This document shows positions 1-11,851 of a stretch of 64,000 nt of DNA, piece by piece. The translations under genes were made by a program, and so were the position numbers. Source of the stretch: Cryptomeria japonica (Eukaryota > Streptophyta > Pinopsida > Cupressales > Cupressaceae). The stretch spans positions 235,515,922 to 235,579,921 of the forward strand of contig NC_081406.1 of NCBI RefSeq assembly GCF_030272615.1. The letters run 5' to 3'. Position 1 is the first letter of the stretch. Every line of letters starts with the position of its first letter. Below the pieces are notes generated by a model. It made no database searches, was not told the DNA's origin, and saw only the letters and a list, made by a program, of their open reading frames with translations.

Positions 1-1061
1 ATAGATCACACTCCTCCGAGTATGTGCAACATTCTTTCAAGATTTTTTTTGAGTTCTTGCATGAGAAAGATATTGCAATTGATCGACATATCATATGGTC
101 AGATAAATGTATGGGTCAATTCAAGAATGCCCGTATGTTTTATTGGTTGAGTAGAATGTATGTAGAGAGGCGTATACCTCATATTTGGTGGTTTTCTAAG
201 GTAGGGCATGGGAAGGGGAGCATGATGGATCAGGTGCATGTTTGAAGAGAGCTCTAGTTATGGAGCAATTGAGGATTTCAGGTTCAAATTTCTTTGATGT
301 ATGTTCTATTTTTGATTGGTGTAGTTCATCATTGTCATATGGAGGTACTCTAAATTCAGTAGTGAGCATATTCTTTTGGTTGGTTGAGGAGGGCACAATG
401 GGAGAGAGATTGGATTGTCAAACAATTAAAGATTCTTCAAAGATGCATTCATTTCTCACCTCAGATGCAAGTACATGGACCATTTGGACATGACCATTGG
501 CTTGTTTTTGTCAGAGTTGTGTTCGGTGTGATTGGGATCAGTGTGAGTCAAGTGAGTGGGTTGATATGTGGGTTCCACAATATCTAACTCCTTTATTTTA
601 AACAACATCCTTGTCAAATGATGACATGGAAAGTTCACTTGAGTATGACTATCTATCAGATCTTGTATAGCCAGGACATGTTTTTACAGTTGTTGCATCG
701 CAAGGGAATGAAGAGAGATCAGAATATTGGTTGGCATTATGTGTACACCTAAAACAAAAGCTAACACAACTAGTGACAGATGATGATGGGTTCAAATATG
801 CTATAGGTTCAGTTGTTGTTGTGGGAACTTGGTTGTGAACATACATGATTAGAAAAGAATGGAATACCTGCATTTGAAGACTATGAGAGACACAAAATCA
901 TTCTCATGTATTAAGACCTTATTATAGCTACAAATTTCAAGTTGTTGAAGCATCAAACAAAACCAAAGACCAAAGACCTATGGATAGTGACTACTATTGA
1001 TCATGAAGTAATATTGGATACCCTTAAGCAAAGAGATGACCCTTCAGGCATACTTGAGTAG
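1..1061 (+). pseudogene. Decayed gene, 3' part; possible transposase-like protein of unknown family
   Basis: The frame is open to the left window edge, so the start lies outside. It encodes WSDKCMGQFKNARMFYWLSR near base 100, then GHGKG. One lost G near base 218 shifts the frame, which then reads HDGSGACLKRALVMEQLR. The downstream frame stays the same to about 970, broken by stops near 491 (TGA), 599 (TAA), 668 (TAG) and 836 (TGA). A cysteine cluster CFCQSCVRCDWDQC lies near 510-550. A last one-base shift leads to a probable C-terminus, DDPSGILE and TAG, at 1059-1061. The SDG, GHGKG and HDG spacing recalls uncharacterised animal and plant proteins often found in mobile DNA, but I cannot name the family. 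A transposase role is inference. It converges on the spliced pseudogene at 4735-7920. Confidence 0.55.
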
Positions 1062-1930
1062 TAGGTCTTTAATGGTGCCTTATTTTTTTATCATGCATTT
1101 CATTTCAAACAATGATCATAAAACCTTAATGTTCAAGTTTGCTACATGTATATTAAGGATGTTTTCAAAATGCTCTATGTGCATTAATGAGATCAAATTT
1201 TGTGTGTAAAGACTAAGTCCCTCACTTTGTCAATGTGATTAAATTTTACAAACTTTCACACACTATGTCAAGTGAATGCATTTCCATTTAGAAATGACAA
1301 TATCTACCATCATCTTCAACCATGCACAGAAATGCAGTGAGAAATACAATGAGAAGGGCTTTAATCAACATGTGTCTTTCTTCAAAGTTATGCTTGTAGA
1401 CTTTGCAGAGAAGCTGGTAAGTTTCATAATTATACAATCTTGTATGTCTTAAATTTTTTTCAAATGATCTATTTATAATTTGACAAAATAATTTGTATTA
1501 AGTGTTATAATTTGTTTTTTTGTAGCACATTCATTCTGCATAAAAAAGGTGGCTTATTTTGGTCTTCATTTATATGCAGGCATTTCTCTATGTAAGTTTT
1601 TCTCTTAGGACATGACGATGTCTGATGCAGATGGAGTGGGATGTTGTATTTGTATATGTATGTGAATTGAAGTAAATTTGTTATGATGATATACGATGTC
1701 CATGAGCAAACTAGTTTAGTTATATTGATGATATATAATGTATCTATACATGAGTACATTGGTGTAGTTGTATTGATAATGATGAAAAATCATGTTTGCA
1801 TATTCGTTCATGGATGTCACATGAAAGTGTAATGGTAATTATGTGTATACAATACATGGAAATATTGATGATCATTATGTGTCTACGGTGTAATGCTTGT
1901 TTATTTATACTTTTTCATTGAATGAGTGAT
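1062..1930. other. AT-rich stretch, no gene seen
   Basis: This is AT-rich sequence after the decayed gene. Short frames here have no recognisable motifs and many stops on both strands. It may be the 3' flank of the preceding gene. I see no repeat or RNA gene. Confidence 0.5.
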
Positions 1931-4117
1931 GATTTTTTCATCTACTAAAAAAATGTTCCTCTAATAAAACCATAGGGAATCTTGAAAAATGAGAGAGGAT
2001 TTTGTAGGGACCCCTCTTGTGGCCCCATAGGTTTAGATGAATCATTTTTAGGTGCCACAGATTCCAATTTAGGGCTCGTCAAAGTTTGACAATTTTTAGC
2101 ACTTATGGTGCGCAAGGGACAACATTGGTAGGGTATGACCCCGATCATTCAACTAAGTGGGGGGGATAGGAGCATGCATAGGGTAAGAATCCCTAACTAG
2201 ACATGTTAGAATACACCATTCATGATCACGATGAGCAGAACGAGAAATTGGCTACACGACAACATTTGATTGAATGAGATTGACGATTTTTTTGCCAACT
2301 AAAAAAATGTTACCCTAATAAAACCATATGGAATCTTGAAAAACCAAGATAGGATCTTGTAGAGACCCCTCTTGTGGCCCCGTAGGTTCAAACAGACCAT
2401 TCGTAGGTGCAACGAATTCTGAGTTAGGGCCCCTTAAAGTTTGACAATTTTTAGCACTTAGGGTACTCAAGGGACGACGCTAGTAGGGTATGACCCCGAG
2501 CGTTCGACCGAGTGAGGGGGTGCAATAGGAGCATGAATAGGGTAAGAATTACTAAATGGATGTGTCAAAATCAACGGTTCATGATCATGACAAGAAGAAC
2601 AAGAAATTGGCCAAGCGACAACATTTGATTGAATGAGTGACGATTTTTTTGCCAACTAAAAAACTACTACCCTAATAAATCCGTAGGGAATCTTGAAAAA
2701 ATGGGATAGGATTTTGTAGGGACCCCACTCGTATCCTCATAGGTTCAAACTTAAAATTCATAGGTGCCATGGATTTCGAGTTTAGGCCTGCCAAATTTTG
2801 ACAATTTGTAGCACTTAGGGTGCTCAAGGGATGACACTGGTAGGGTATGACCCCAAGCGTTCGATCAAGTGGTGGGGGGGGAATATGAGCATGTATAGGG
2901 TAAGAATGCCTAACTATACATGTCCAAACCAACAGTTTGTGGTCATGACAAGCAAAACGAGAAATTGGCCATGCGACAACATTTGATTGAATGAGATTGA
3001 TGATTTTTTTGCCAACTGAAAAAATGCTTCCCTAATAAAACTATAGGGAATATTGAAAAATTGAGATAGGATTTTGTAGGGACCCCTCTCATGGCCCCGT
3101 AGGTTCAAACAGATCATTTGCAGCTGCCATGGATTTCGAGTTAGGGTCTATCAAAGTTTGACAATTTTTAGCACTTAGGCGCTCAAGGGACGACGTTGGT
3201 AGGGTATGACCTCGAGCATTCGGCCGAGTGGGGGGGGTAATAGGACATTTCAGAATTGACACTTCATGATCATGACAAGCAGATCGATAAATTGGCCATG
3301 CAAAAACATTTGATTGAATGAGACTGGCGATTTTTTTGCCAACTGAAAAAATGTTGCCCTAATAAAACCGTAGGGAATATTGAAAAATAAAGATAGGATT
3401 TTGTAGAAACCCCTCTCGTGGCCATGTAGGTTTAAATGGATCAATCTCAAGTGCCATGAATTCTGAGTTAGGACCCCTTAAAGTTTTATAATTTTAGCAC
3501 TTAGGGTGCTCAAGGGATGACGTCGGTAGGGTATGACCCCGAGTGTTTGATCGAGTAGGGGGGGGGGAATAGGAGCATGCATAGGGTAAGAATGCATAAC
3601 TAGACATGTCAGAACTGATGGTTCATGATCACGATGAGCAGAACAAGAAATTGGCCACGCGACAACATTTGATTGAATGAGACTAACAATTTTTTTGCCA
3701 ACTGAAAAATGCTGCCCTAATAAAACCATAGAGAATATTGAAAATAAGAGATAGGTTTTTGGAGGAACCCCTCTCGTAGCCCCATAGGTTCAAATGGATC
3801 ATTTGTAGGTGCCATGGATTCTAAGTTAGGACCCATCAAAGTTTGACCATTTTTAGCACTTAAGGCGCTCAAGGGACGATGCCGGTAGGGTATGACCCCA
3901 AGCATTTGACCGAGTGGGTGGGGGGGGAAATAGGAGAATGCATAGGGTAAGAATGCCTAACTAGACATGTCAAAACTGACAGTTCATTATCACGACGAGC
4001 AAAATGAGAAATTGGCCACGCGACAATATTTGATTAAATGAGATTGACAATTTTTTCACCAACTGAAAAAATGTTGCCCTAATAAAACCATAGGGAATAT
4101 TGAAAAACCGAGATGAA
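1931..4117. repeat. Tandem array of ~357-bp satellite-like units
   Basis: The block GATTTTTTT-GCCAACT recurs at about 1931, 2285, 2642, 3002, 3329, 3688 and 4049. The unit lengths are therefore about 354, 357, 360, 327, 359 and 361 bases. The short fourth unit lacks about 30 bases. Each unit carries the same ordered blocks: CCCTAATAAAACC, a TAGGGACCCCTCT block, TTTGACAATTTTTAGCACTTA, GGTAGGGTATGACCCC followed by a G-run of varying length, and GACAACATTTGATTGAATGAG. The seventh copy ends within its first ~70 bases. Minus-strand ORFs in the units are repeat shadows, since indels shift their frames between copies. The array lies between two convergent decayed genes. Confidence 0.93.
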
Positions 4118-4734
4118 TCATTTTGACACATGAATCCCCCATTGACAATTTTTTAACAATCTTGATCAATTTTGCCAATATGACAAACCTATGACTAGAC
4201 ATAACAAATATTGGTCTAGATGACCTTATTACATAAAAAAAATTTAATATTTCACCTTATTTACATTGAGAATCCATCAAAAAACTTGTCTTCCAAATTT
4301 GACCTCGTGGAGGCCTGATGAGCATGGAGGTCATTAAATTTTGTGAATTTTCCAAAGGCAACCAAATTTAACATTTACAATTTAGATGAAATGAATTATA
4401 TATAATTCGAAGATTATACAAACAACACTTACGATTAAATGAAATGAATTATATTGTTCATTACATAACCATTATTAACCATTATTAATTATTGGATTAA
4501 AGATTAAAGTTTAAAATGATAACACAATGCACACATGAGCAACAATTTATATGATCAAATATCAACTTCTGTATATATAAAAATGTCAAATGATTACAAG
4601 TGTATGTCCATAATAAAATATGACATAAACGCCAACACAAACAAAATGTATGTCTATATACATGAATGTATGTTCATATACAAAATATACATGCCAAATA
4701 GACATGTAAGCATCCCAAAACTATCTATAACATC
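4118..4734. other. AT-rich stretch, 3' of the spliced pseudogene
   Basis: No coding signal is visible. It lies just downstream of the stop codon of the minus-strand spliced pseudogene and probably contains its 3' untranslated region. Short plus-strand frames with many ATGTATATA runs are low-complexity artefacts. Confidence 0.45.
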
Positions 4735-5089
4735 CTAAGCTACTGATGGGTCATCAAATTCGATCATCTTTGCTACACTGCTTAGCTCTAAAGGATCCTG
4801 CACAAGAAAAAACAAACCACAATTAAGATTAGCTATATTATATAACTCACATTCAAAAATTTAAAATTAAAATGAACTATAATTGAACTATTCTTGTTTA
4901 CCTCATCTCCATGTTTTCTCTTCGGCTTTGGAGGACTCTTGATGTATGTCTTTGGTAGAGGAGGCATGTTTTCAATATTTTCATACACAACCTACATATG
5001 TTCACAAACATGACATTGATACAAGTTAGCATATAATTGTCACTAATAATAATGAATTATATCTACTAAACACATGTACCTAAGGCATC

Positions 5090-5093
5090 TCTT

Positions 5094-5124
<31 letters not shown>

Positions 5125-5136
5125 TTCTTCTTCATC
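5090..5136. repeat. (TTC)n microsatellite
   Basis: An almost pure CTT/TTC run with one TTATTC interruption. On the minus strand it reads as a glutamate run after TTPTIPKDEEE. It may have been an acidic-tail exon, but a TAA sits in it and I found no acceptor in the right phase. A direct splice from 5294 to 4991 already keeps the frame. Confidence 0.85.
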
Positions 5137-6015
5137 TTTAGGTATAGTGGGTGTAGTCAACAAGGATGTGAAGCCAATATTTTTTTGTACATATACACAA
5201 CAAGTATGTGAAACTATCAATCTATGTCTAGACATGTGAAAATCATTATAAGTTATTTAAACTATTTATTCAATCATATTTGCATTCAATTACCTTTCTC
5301 TTGTCTCCAACTACACTACCAGATCCTAAATCACACAGCCCCGCACTCACGCTACTTGTGCCCTACAAAATTAAAATAAGATATACATGCAAGTTACTAC
5401 ATAATCTAATTAATACCAATATAAATGATGAGAATGTATGTACAATAAAATACAAATGACTAGGTGCAATAATATATGCACTATAAAGCTATCAAGCCCA
5501 AAAGAAATGGTTGTCAAGGTGCCCTCCTTGATCTATGTTAGATTCTCCTCTGTCATTAACTATCAAATAGACCATGTAAATAAAAATTAGTACTTACTAT
5601 TATCTAGATTATAAATATTCATTTAAAATATACAATGAACTGTGAAAATACAAATCTTACCACTACATCATCAATGTATGATGAAGCTGCCTCCTCGCCT
5701 CTAGCATGCGAGGAATCTCCAGGGTATCCTCTAGTCCCTATCATAACATCTGGTGCATCATGCATCTCATGCACCTCATACATTGTAGTGTGTGAAAAAG
5801 GATGAATAGGTTGTCCAATTGGACCCAAGCATAGGTGCCCACACATGACACAACTATGGGGCACGCAAATGTGTGGATCCAAGGAGGACGTGTCAGTGCC
5901 ACTAGATGCACCGCTACCATCAAAATAAGGTTGAGCTACTACCCCAGCCTGATAAACCACAAGTTTACTCAAAGAGTGAATATGTGATATGGTCTGTGAT
6001 GCTACCTCATAGATG

Positions 6016-7237
6016 TGTTGGCCATTTGGTGGAATTGATTATGTGTTGCATTGATGTTTTGTCATTGATGTCAATACTATTTGTTTGGATGCTTTACCGG
6101 CATCCTTTTGGTCCTAGTAGGTTGAGTAGTTTTTGGTTAACTTGGATCCGGCATGACCCGGTTGACTCCAATATAATTTGGTGATGGGATTGAATTATTC
6201 ATAATGTGTATACTCATATTTGGTCAGTTGGTTTTGGTCTAGTGATTGGATGCTATCCTGCTTACTATGAAGATTGGTTTCTGGTTCTCATGAGGGTTTC
6301 ACTGAAAGATATTTTGTTGGAGATCTTTGATGCATTGCATAATTGGTGTTGGTGTAGCTTCTGATGGAGTTTCAGGATGTTGTTGGTGATTGTGTTCAAG
6401 ACTTGGCATTTGGAGATCATTGCTAAAGCGTGTGGACCTATACTTGGTCTCGGTTGATCTAGGTTATGGACTAACATTGATGTAACGTGTCGATAGGACC
6501 TATTATTGTATTTTTGGGATGTCTTATGTGTTGTATATTATTTGTTTTGGTCTAAGGCCAACATGGTTTGTAATTATGTAATTGGTTTATTATCTGGTGG
6601 CCGACCTGACTGTTTGTGGTCGAGGGTTTGTATAAATAAGATGTAAGATCTCATTGTAGATGATCATGGTTATTGTAAGAGGTCATGGTCAAGGAATGTA
6701 ATGTGTGAATAATGTAATATCATTTAGGCATAGGAGTTGATTGATCATTAGAGATCAAATTGGGTTTGTAAGAGGATTTAGTCCTCCGGTATTGAGCTTA
6801 ACAAGAACTCTACTTAGGCATAGGAGATGCTATCTTTTGCAGTTCAACACTTCTCTAGATTATAGTCTAGATTTGTATGAAGTTAGTGAAACTCCTTTTG
6901 TGATGAGTAGTGTGCTCTAGGTTGTTGGCCTTCCTGCATGTGCATTCCCCTATATTGTAAATTCACATACTTACTGCAGAAGTATTATTTGACTGTGGGA
7001 AGGCTTCTCATCATGGTTTTTCCCTTTACCGGGTTTTCCACGTACAAATCTTGGTGTTGTGTGGATGGATTTTATTTTTTGATTATTATTTATCATTAAT
7101 TGGATTAAATGCTATTCCGGTATTATTGTTTTGGGTTTCAGTATTATTATTTTAAATTGCTAATGCTTCCGGTAATCTGTGACAACTAATTCACCCCTCC
7201 CTCTTAGTTGTCTTTCAATTTTCTGAACTGTCTGACA
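6016..7237 (+). mobile_element. Solo Copia LTR, family S, copy 1
   Basis: It begins TGTTGGCCATTTGG and ends CTGTCTGACA. Five-base target duplications AGATG flank it at 6011-6015 and 7238-7242. The body carries features usual for Copia LTRs: a TCATTGATGTCAATA block near the 5' end, the TGGTTTTTCCC / GGGTTTTCCACG hairpin at 7014-7042, and TTCACCCCTCCCTCTTAG near the 3' end. It matches the opposite-orientation copy at 12614-13722. There is no internal region, so it is a recombined solo LTR. It interrupts the spliced pseudogene in frame. Confidence 0.92.
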
Positions 7238-7920
7238 AGATGATAGCTAGATGTTGCACTGGAGGTCAAGGATCAACAGGAGGAGGGCGGACATATGGGC
7301 CCTAGACAAGTCTGACTGCCCCAGGTCTATTTTGGGGCATACCTAAGCCTACACCCTAGAAAAGTTGGATGTCAAAGTAGTTCACATGTTTTCCTAAAAC
7401 AAACTTAGCATACAATTTTTTGATGAAGTAGAAGGGGACATCAAGATTGTTGTTAGGTGGTTTATCGAAAAACCATCCACTAATTATCCCAAAAGTTTTT
7501 CACATTATCATCATTTGTGCACCATTTAATAGAAAGTTTAATTTTTTGGGGGTCTACGGGTTGACTAGTGCGGGGATTAACAAACAATGCAGTAATATTG
7601 GCTTTGGATATCTCAATATCCTTGATCTCCTTATAGGACAAGCCATCTGCATATTGTTCCCTCATAGAATCTTGCCACAAAAGAGCGGCATCGTGCTCCT
7701 CAGTGGTGGCTTCTATACTCTTTATGATGGACATGAGGGGATCAAACATTGGGTTCAGGCGAGGGATCCTACAATAGACATATGCAATCCCCCTCAATTG
7801 GTTCAAATTTTGTGCAATTAAATCCTAAATTGAGGGGGGGTTTAGCAAAGGAGGTTTTTGTGCAGGAGGGTTTGGTTGTTGTGGTTGTGATTGATCAATG
7901 TTTTCATTGTTATCCCCCAT

Positions 7921-8499
7921 TTTTAACCTAATTGAATGTAAACAATTGAATTTAGTTAACAAATTTGAACAATTTTGTATTTGATTTAAAAAAACCTAGT
8001 TTTCATGAAAAAAACATATTTTGAATGAAAAACCAAATAAACATTAAAAAATACAAAAATTTGAATGAAAATCATGAAAAACAATAAAAATCCTACCTTT
8101 TATTGGATTTTTTATGCAAATTTGGGTCACAAAATCGGATATCGGGTCCAACTGGATATCGGATTTTCTTGAATTTGTGTAGCTCGTGGGTAAAAAATAA
8201 CCCACGGGCTATCACAATCCTCATTTATTGTCTCAGAGAAATCGGATATAAGATCGGATATCTGATTTTTATAGTTAAATTATTTTAAAATAATAATATA
8301 TTATATAATATATAATATATTACTATATTATATTATATATTATAATAATATATTATATAATATATAATATAATATAATAACATATTATATAATACGTATT
8401 ATATAATATATATAATTTATTTTTTAATTTAAAATTACCTATAAAAATTGGATATCCGATTTTCCTAGGTGTTTACCATGCCAAGGTGTACTAACACCC
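7921..8499. other. AT-rich region with A/T repeat tract upstream of the spliced pseudogene
   Basis: This lies just upstream (minus strand) of the ATG at 7918-7920 and may include its promoter. The stretch 8281-8430 is almost pure A and T, built from TATAATATAT variants that can fold back. Several copies of ATCGGATATC / GGATATCCGAT lie near 8133, 8150, 8235 and 8450. No gene is seen. Confidence 0.5.
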
Positions 8500-9529
8500 A
8501 AGCCAAACAAAAATTAAACATGGATTTTTGCATTTTTAGGTGAGTGGAAAAGACTATTTTTTCACATCGCCACTTTTTGGCCCCCCATGATCCTGCACTA
8601 ACCCTCTAATCCCACCTAATCCCTCTTCTAGTTTTTCTTCTAATGGGTTGCTAGTGGCTAATCCCCATGATTAGCCACAAAGTCAACTCCTTGTCCCCTC
8701 ACTCAACCACTTTCCTTAAATTTTCTTCTCACATCTCTCTATGCATCTCCCCATTCAACTACCTCCCTTAAATGCTCTTTTCCTAGGTGAATGTGAGATT
8801 TTCAAAAATCTTGCATTCCTCTATGTATCCCTTCACCCAAGGAATTTTTAATTCCTTTTTATTCCTCCAATCCCCAATCTCCCTTTTTGGATAATTTTTA
8901 AATTCCCCTTCTCATTATCCAAGGAATATTTATATTCCTTTGTCTTCCCTAGGTGCATTGGAAAGCCTTCCCAATAAACCTTGAGGAGTGTGGAGACAAG
9001 AAATTCCTTTTTGGCATATCTCTTTGACTCCACACTTTTCTTGTCAATCTCTCTTGATCCATGTGTGGTCTCACATGCAATCTTGGCCTTCCATCTTCGA
9101 TCAATCCTAGCCCTCTATTTCTTCTCCCCTTCTTCTATAAATTGGGGACTCCACTCCTTCATTTGACATCTCCAAATTAAGTAAGTTCATGCTTCCCTTT
9201 TGAGTCCAAGAAATCATCCAAGCACCTAAACTATAGCCAAATTTCCTTCCATCCATCACTTAGCCATTTATATTTCATCCCCATTCCATCCTCATTTCAT
9301 CCATTTTATCATCCCCTCTATCATTTGTGCACATTTGTAGAGACAACCACACTTAATCAAGGAGAAAATCCAATCAAGTTGGAGAAGGAGCACTACTTCA
9401 ACCTCATCATGCACAATCTGAGGAACAAGTGAAGATGTGTGAAGGTATAATGGTATTTATTGAGTTTATTTGATTATTTTATGCATATTTGTGTTTTAAC
9501 TAACCATCCATCTTCACACTAGTTTTCCC
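8500..9529. other. Unassigned sequence with a possible TATA promoter
   Basis: No ORF of note. The C/T-rich tract contains CTTCTATAAATTGGGG, with TATAAA at 9136-9141, which looks like a plant core promoter. Possible leader sequence follows and runs into the truncated Copia-A LTR. It may be a remnant LTR or 5' gene flank; I cannot tell which. Confidence 0.35.
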
Positions 9530-9623
9530 TTGGTTCAGAAATCAACACATAGCATCATGAAAAAACATTGAATCGAGTATAGAAACTCCATTACTAAAAT
9601 CACAAAAACATAGGAATACATGA

Positions 9624-9706
9624 ATATGTTGATATCAATGAAAACAACATATCCTAGCAGCAACAATATCCAACAATCTCCCCCTTTGGCATTGATGGCA
9701 ACATAT
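9624..9706 (-). promoter_or_regulatory. Polypurine tract and 3' LTR start of Copia-A, with flanking inverted repeat
   Basis: On the minus strand CAATGCCAAAGGGGGAGAT abuts TGTTGGATATTG. The polypurine tract would prime plus-strand DNA. The upstream arm ATATGTTGCCATCAATG is nearly the reverse complement of the downstream arm CATTGATATCAACATAT inside the LTR. Weaker GGGGGAGA runs also lie upstream near 9760 and 9810. Confidence 0.8.
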
Positions 9707-10022
9707 GAATGTGAAAAACAATCAATGCAAATAGAGAAATCAACACTAGCAGTCTCCCCCTAAAATTATGCACACAAATCTTTCAAGATAAGGTATTTTT
9801 TCACAGGCCTCTCTCCCCCTTTGACAACAATGCCAAAGACATATAGATCATACATCTCTCCCTCTAAGATAAAGACAATCTCTCCTCGTTAGGATACACT
9901 CACACACCTAAACATCTAAAACATACACACTGACTACTCTGGCTGAGTAGCAGCACCTGCTCATCAATCTGTATTAGAAGATAAGACTATGAAGTCCACA
10001 GGATTGATGCATCTCAATGCAT

Positions 10023-10619
10023 CTAGTTCTCATCAGGAGGGTTAGAGACCCCTAACTTGTCTCTTAGATATACAAATCTATCTATAGGCAAAGTCTTAGT
10101 AAAAATATCTGTAATTTGATCCTTTGTAGACACATAGTTCAACTTAACTTCTTCCTCACTAACTTTCTCCTTCAAGAAATGATACTTAATTGATATATAA
10201 TCTATTTTAAATTGCAGCACCAGATTCTTGGAAATATTAATAGCACTTGAATTATCACAATATATAACAATAGGCTCATCATACACAAATCTAATGTTCT
10301 TCAACATTTGCTTCAACCAAACTACCCAGGTATAACTACTAGCAGCAACAATGTATTCAACTTCTACAGTAGATAGAGAAATTGCATCTTGCTTCTTACC
10401 CATTCATGAAACCAGCTTCTTTCCCAAAAAGAATGCACCACCGGAGGTACTCTTTCGGTCATCAACATCACCTGCCCAATCAATATCAATATAAGCACAT
10501 AACATGAAGTCATCATTCTTTAGATACCACAAACCATAGTCAACTATCCCCTTCAAGTATCTGAAAAATCCTCTTAGCAGTAACATGACTTTGTTTAGGA
10601 TCAACTTGAAATCTTTCAC
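10023..10619 (-). pseudogene. Copia-A RNase H domain
   Basis: Two same-frame pieces are parted by one stop near 10402. They carry the Copia RNase H signature: AYIDIDWAGDVDDRKSTSGG (first acidic residue), then LSTVEVEYIVAA (acidic E), then IYCDNSSAINISKN (acidic D), then VSTKDQITDIFTKTLP at the C-terminus. The protein would degrade the RNA strand in reverse transcription. All three acidic positions look intact. The end, SNPPDEN and TAG, is the normal end of pol and is followed by ~330 noncoding bases up to the polypurine tract. Confidence 0.88.
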
Positions 10620-11397
10620 AAAGATAAATAAAATGCATAATATCTTATCTACTCTGAGTTATGTACATCAATCCACCAACCATATATCTATACAAGGTTT
10701 GATTATCTTTCAAAGATTCATCATTCTTAGAAAACTTGCACCCAATCACCAAAGGAGTTCCAATAGGTTTGGAGTCAGCTAACCCAAACTTCTTTAACAA
10801 TTCCTTCACATACTTAGATTGAGAAATTAAAATACCTTTACCAGTCTATGTAATTTGAAATCGTAAGAAGAATTTCATCTCACCTATCATAGACATCTTA
10901 AACTCTTTTTACATATCATCAACAAATTTCATAATCAAATCATCATTTCCTCCAAAAATAATGTCATCAACAAAAACTTCAACAATCAAAATGTTATCAT
11001 TATCAACCTTAAAGTATAAATTACTGTCAGCAGTACCTTTATAGAATCCCAACTTCATCAAATACCTGTCCAATCTAGCATACCAAGCTCTAGGGGTTTG
11101 TTTAAGTTCATGCAGTACTTTCTTCAATATGCATACCATGTCTCCTTCATCTGATAATGAAAATCCTTCCAATTGCTCAATGTAGACTTCCTATTCCTAA
11201 TCACCATTTAAAAATGACAACTTAACATCCATCTGATATACAGAATTCTTATAAGCTTCACATGGAAGAAGTAATCTAACAACTTCAATTCTAGCTACCG
11301 GTGCAATATTCTCCTCATAATCAATACCTTCCATCTGTGAACATCCTTTACATACCAGTCTTTCTTTGTTTCTAACCACTTCATCAAATTCATTCAA
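10620..11397 (-). pseudogene. Copia-A reverse transcriptase domain
   Basis: The fragments read RLVCKGCSQMEGIDYEENIAP, YQMDVKLSFLNGD, LHELKQTPRAWYARLDRY and VEVFVDDIIFGGNDD, the last being the FVDD active-site box (near 10960). These are in Copia order. Several stops break the frame, for example after FLNGD, and the region 10620-10905 is heavily decayed. It joins RNase H downstream and the INT-RT fusion upstream. Confidence 0.87.
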
Positions 11398-11403
11398 TTT
11401 ATT

Positions 11404-11655
11404 CTAGAACACCCATTTCGTACCAATCTCATTCTTGTCTTTAGGTCTCGGAACAAGTTCCCATGTATTATTCTTTTCAATCTGATTCAACTCTTCTTCC
11501 ATATCTTTGAATATCTTGAATTTCTCCGATGCTTTTGATTTCTCCCTTAGAAAAGTAACCCACATCATTCTAGAATAGTCATCAATCAACAACATGAAAT
11601 ATTTCTCACCCTGCACACTTCTCACTCTTGTAGGACCACATAAATTAGTATGCAC
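11404..11655 (-). pseudogene. Copia-A integrase fragment fused in frame to the RT N-terminus
   Basis: One 83-codon frame starts as integrase core (LCGPTRVRSVQGEKYF, DDYSRMMWVTFLREKSK) and passes directly from KFKIFKD to MEEELNQIEKNNTWELVPR, which is the start of the RT region. In related elements several hundred codons lie between them, including the rest of the catalytic core. An internal deletion therefore removed them without breaking the frame. The product could not integrate. Confidence 0.85.
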
Positions 11656-11851
11656 AAGATCTAATCATCCATTAGATGTATACTACTTACTTTTAAATGA
11701 AATTCTTGTTTTCTTTCCCAACTGACATTCTTTACATACTGGATTAGAAGGTTTCACAATCTTAGGAAAATCTCTAATAGCTTGAGTAGAACTTATCCTT
11801 ATTATGAAATCAAAATTAATATGAGACATCCATTTATGCCATAACTAGCTT

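Larger units (their letters stand above)
4735..7920 (-). pseudogene. Decayed spliced gene of unknown function, split by a solo LTR
   Basis: Reading starts with ATG at 7920-7918 (MGDNNENIDQSQPQQPN, Q/P-rich) and runs through LNQLRGIAYVYCR and LWQDSMREQYADGLSYKEIK to about 7480. A TAG near 7829 and one near 7477 interrupt it. After a one-base shift it continues as WFFDKPPNNNLDVPFYF with three more stops to 7243. The solo LTR at 6016-7237 then intervenes; without it and one AGATG copy the frame continues unbroken as HLAIIYEVASQTI. Clean GT-AG introns follow. The exons are about 5661-6015, 5294-5362, 4902-4991 (IENMPPLPKTYIKSPPKPKR, a basic NLS-like run) and 4735-4797, ending IEFDDPSVA and TAG. 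All junctions are phase 0. I do not recognise the family. It may be a host gene or a partner gene of a DNA transposon that includes the gene at 1-1061. Confidence 0.6.

Noticed and set aside
1945-3905. Series of 60-86-codon minus-strand ORFs in the tandem array, several in one frame
   Set aside because: Alignment of units shows one- and two-base indels that shift the frame between copies, and no shared protein survives. They are repeat shadows.
7447-7821. 124-codon plus-strand ORF
   Set aside because: It is the antisense of the pseudogene frame LNQLRGIAYVYCR...; the minus-strand reading has coherent protein character and continues through spliced exons.
9750-9830. Extra polypurine tracts upstream of the Copia-A LTR
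   Set aside because: GGGGGAGA runs are present, but only the one at 9676-9690 abuts an LTR start. The others may be decayed repeats of the same region.
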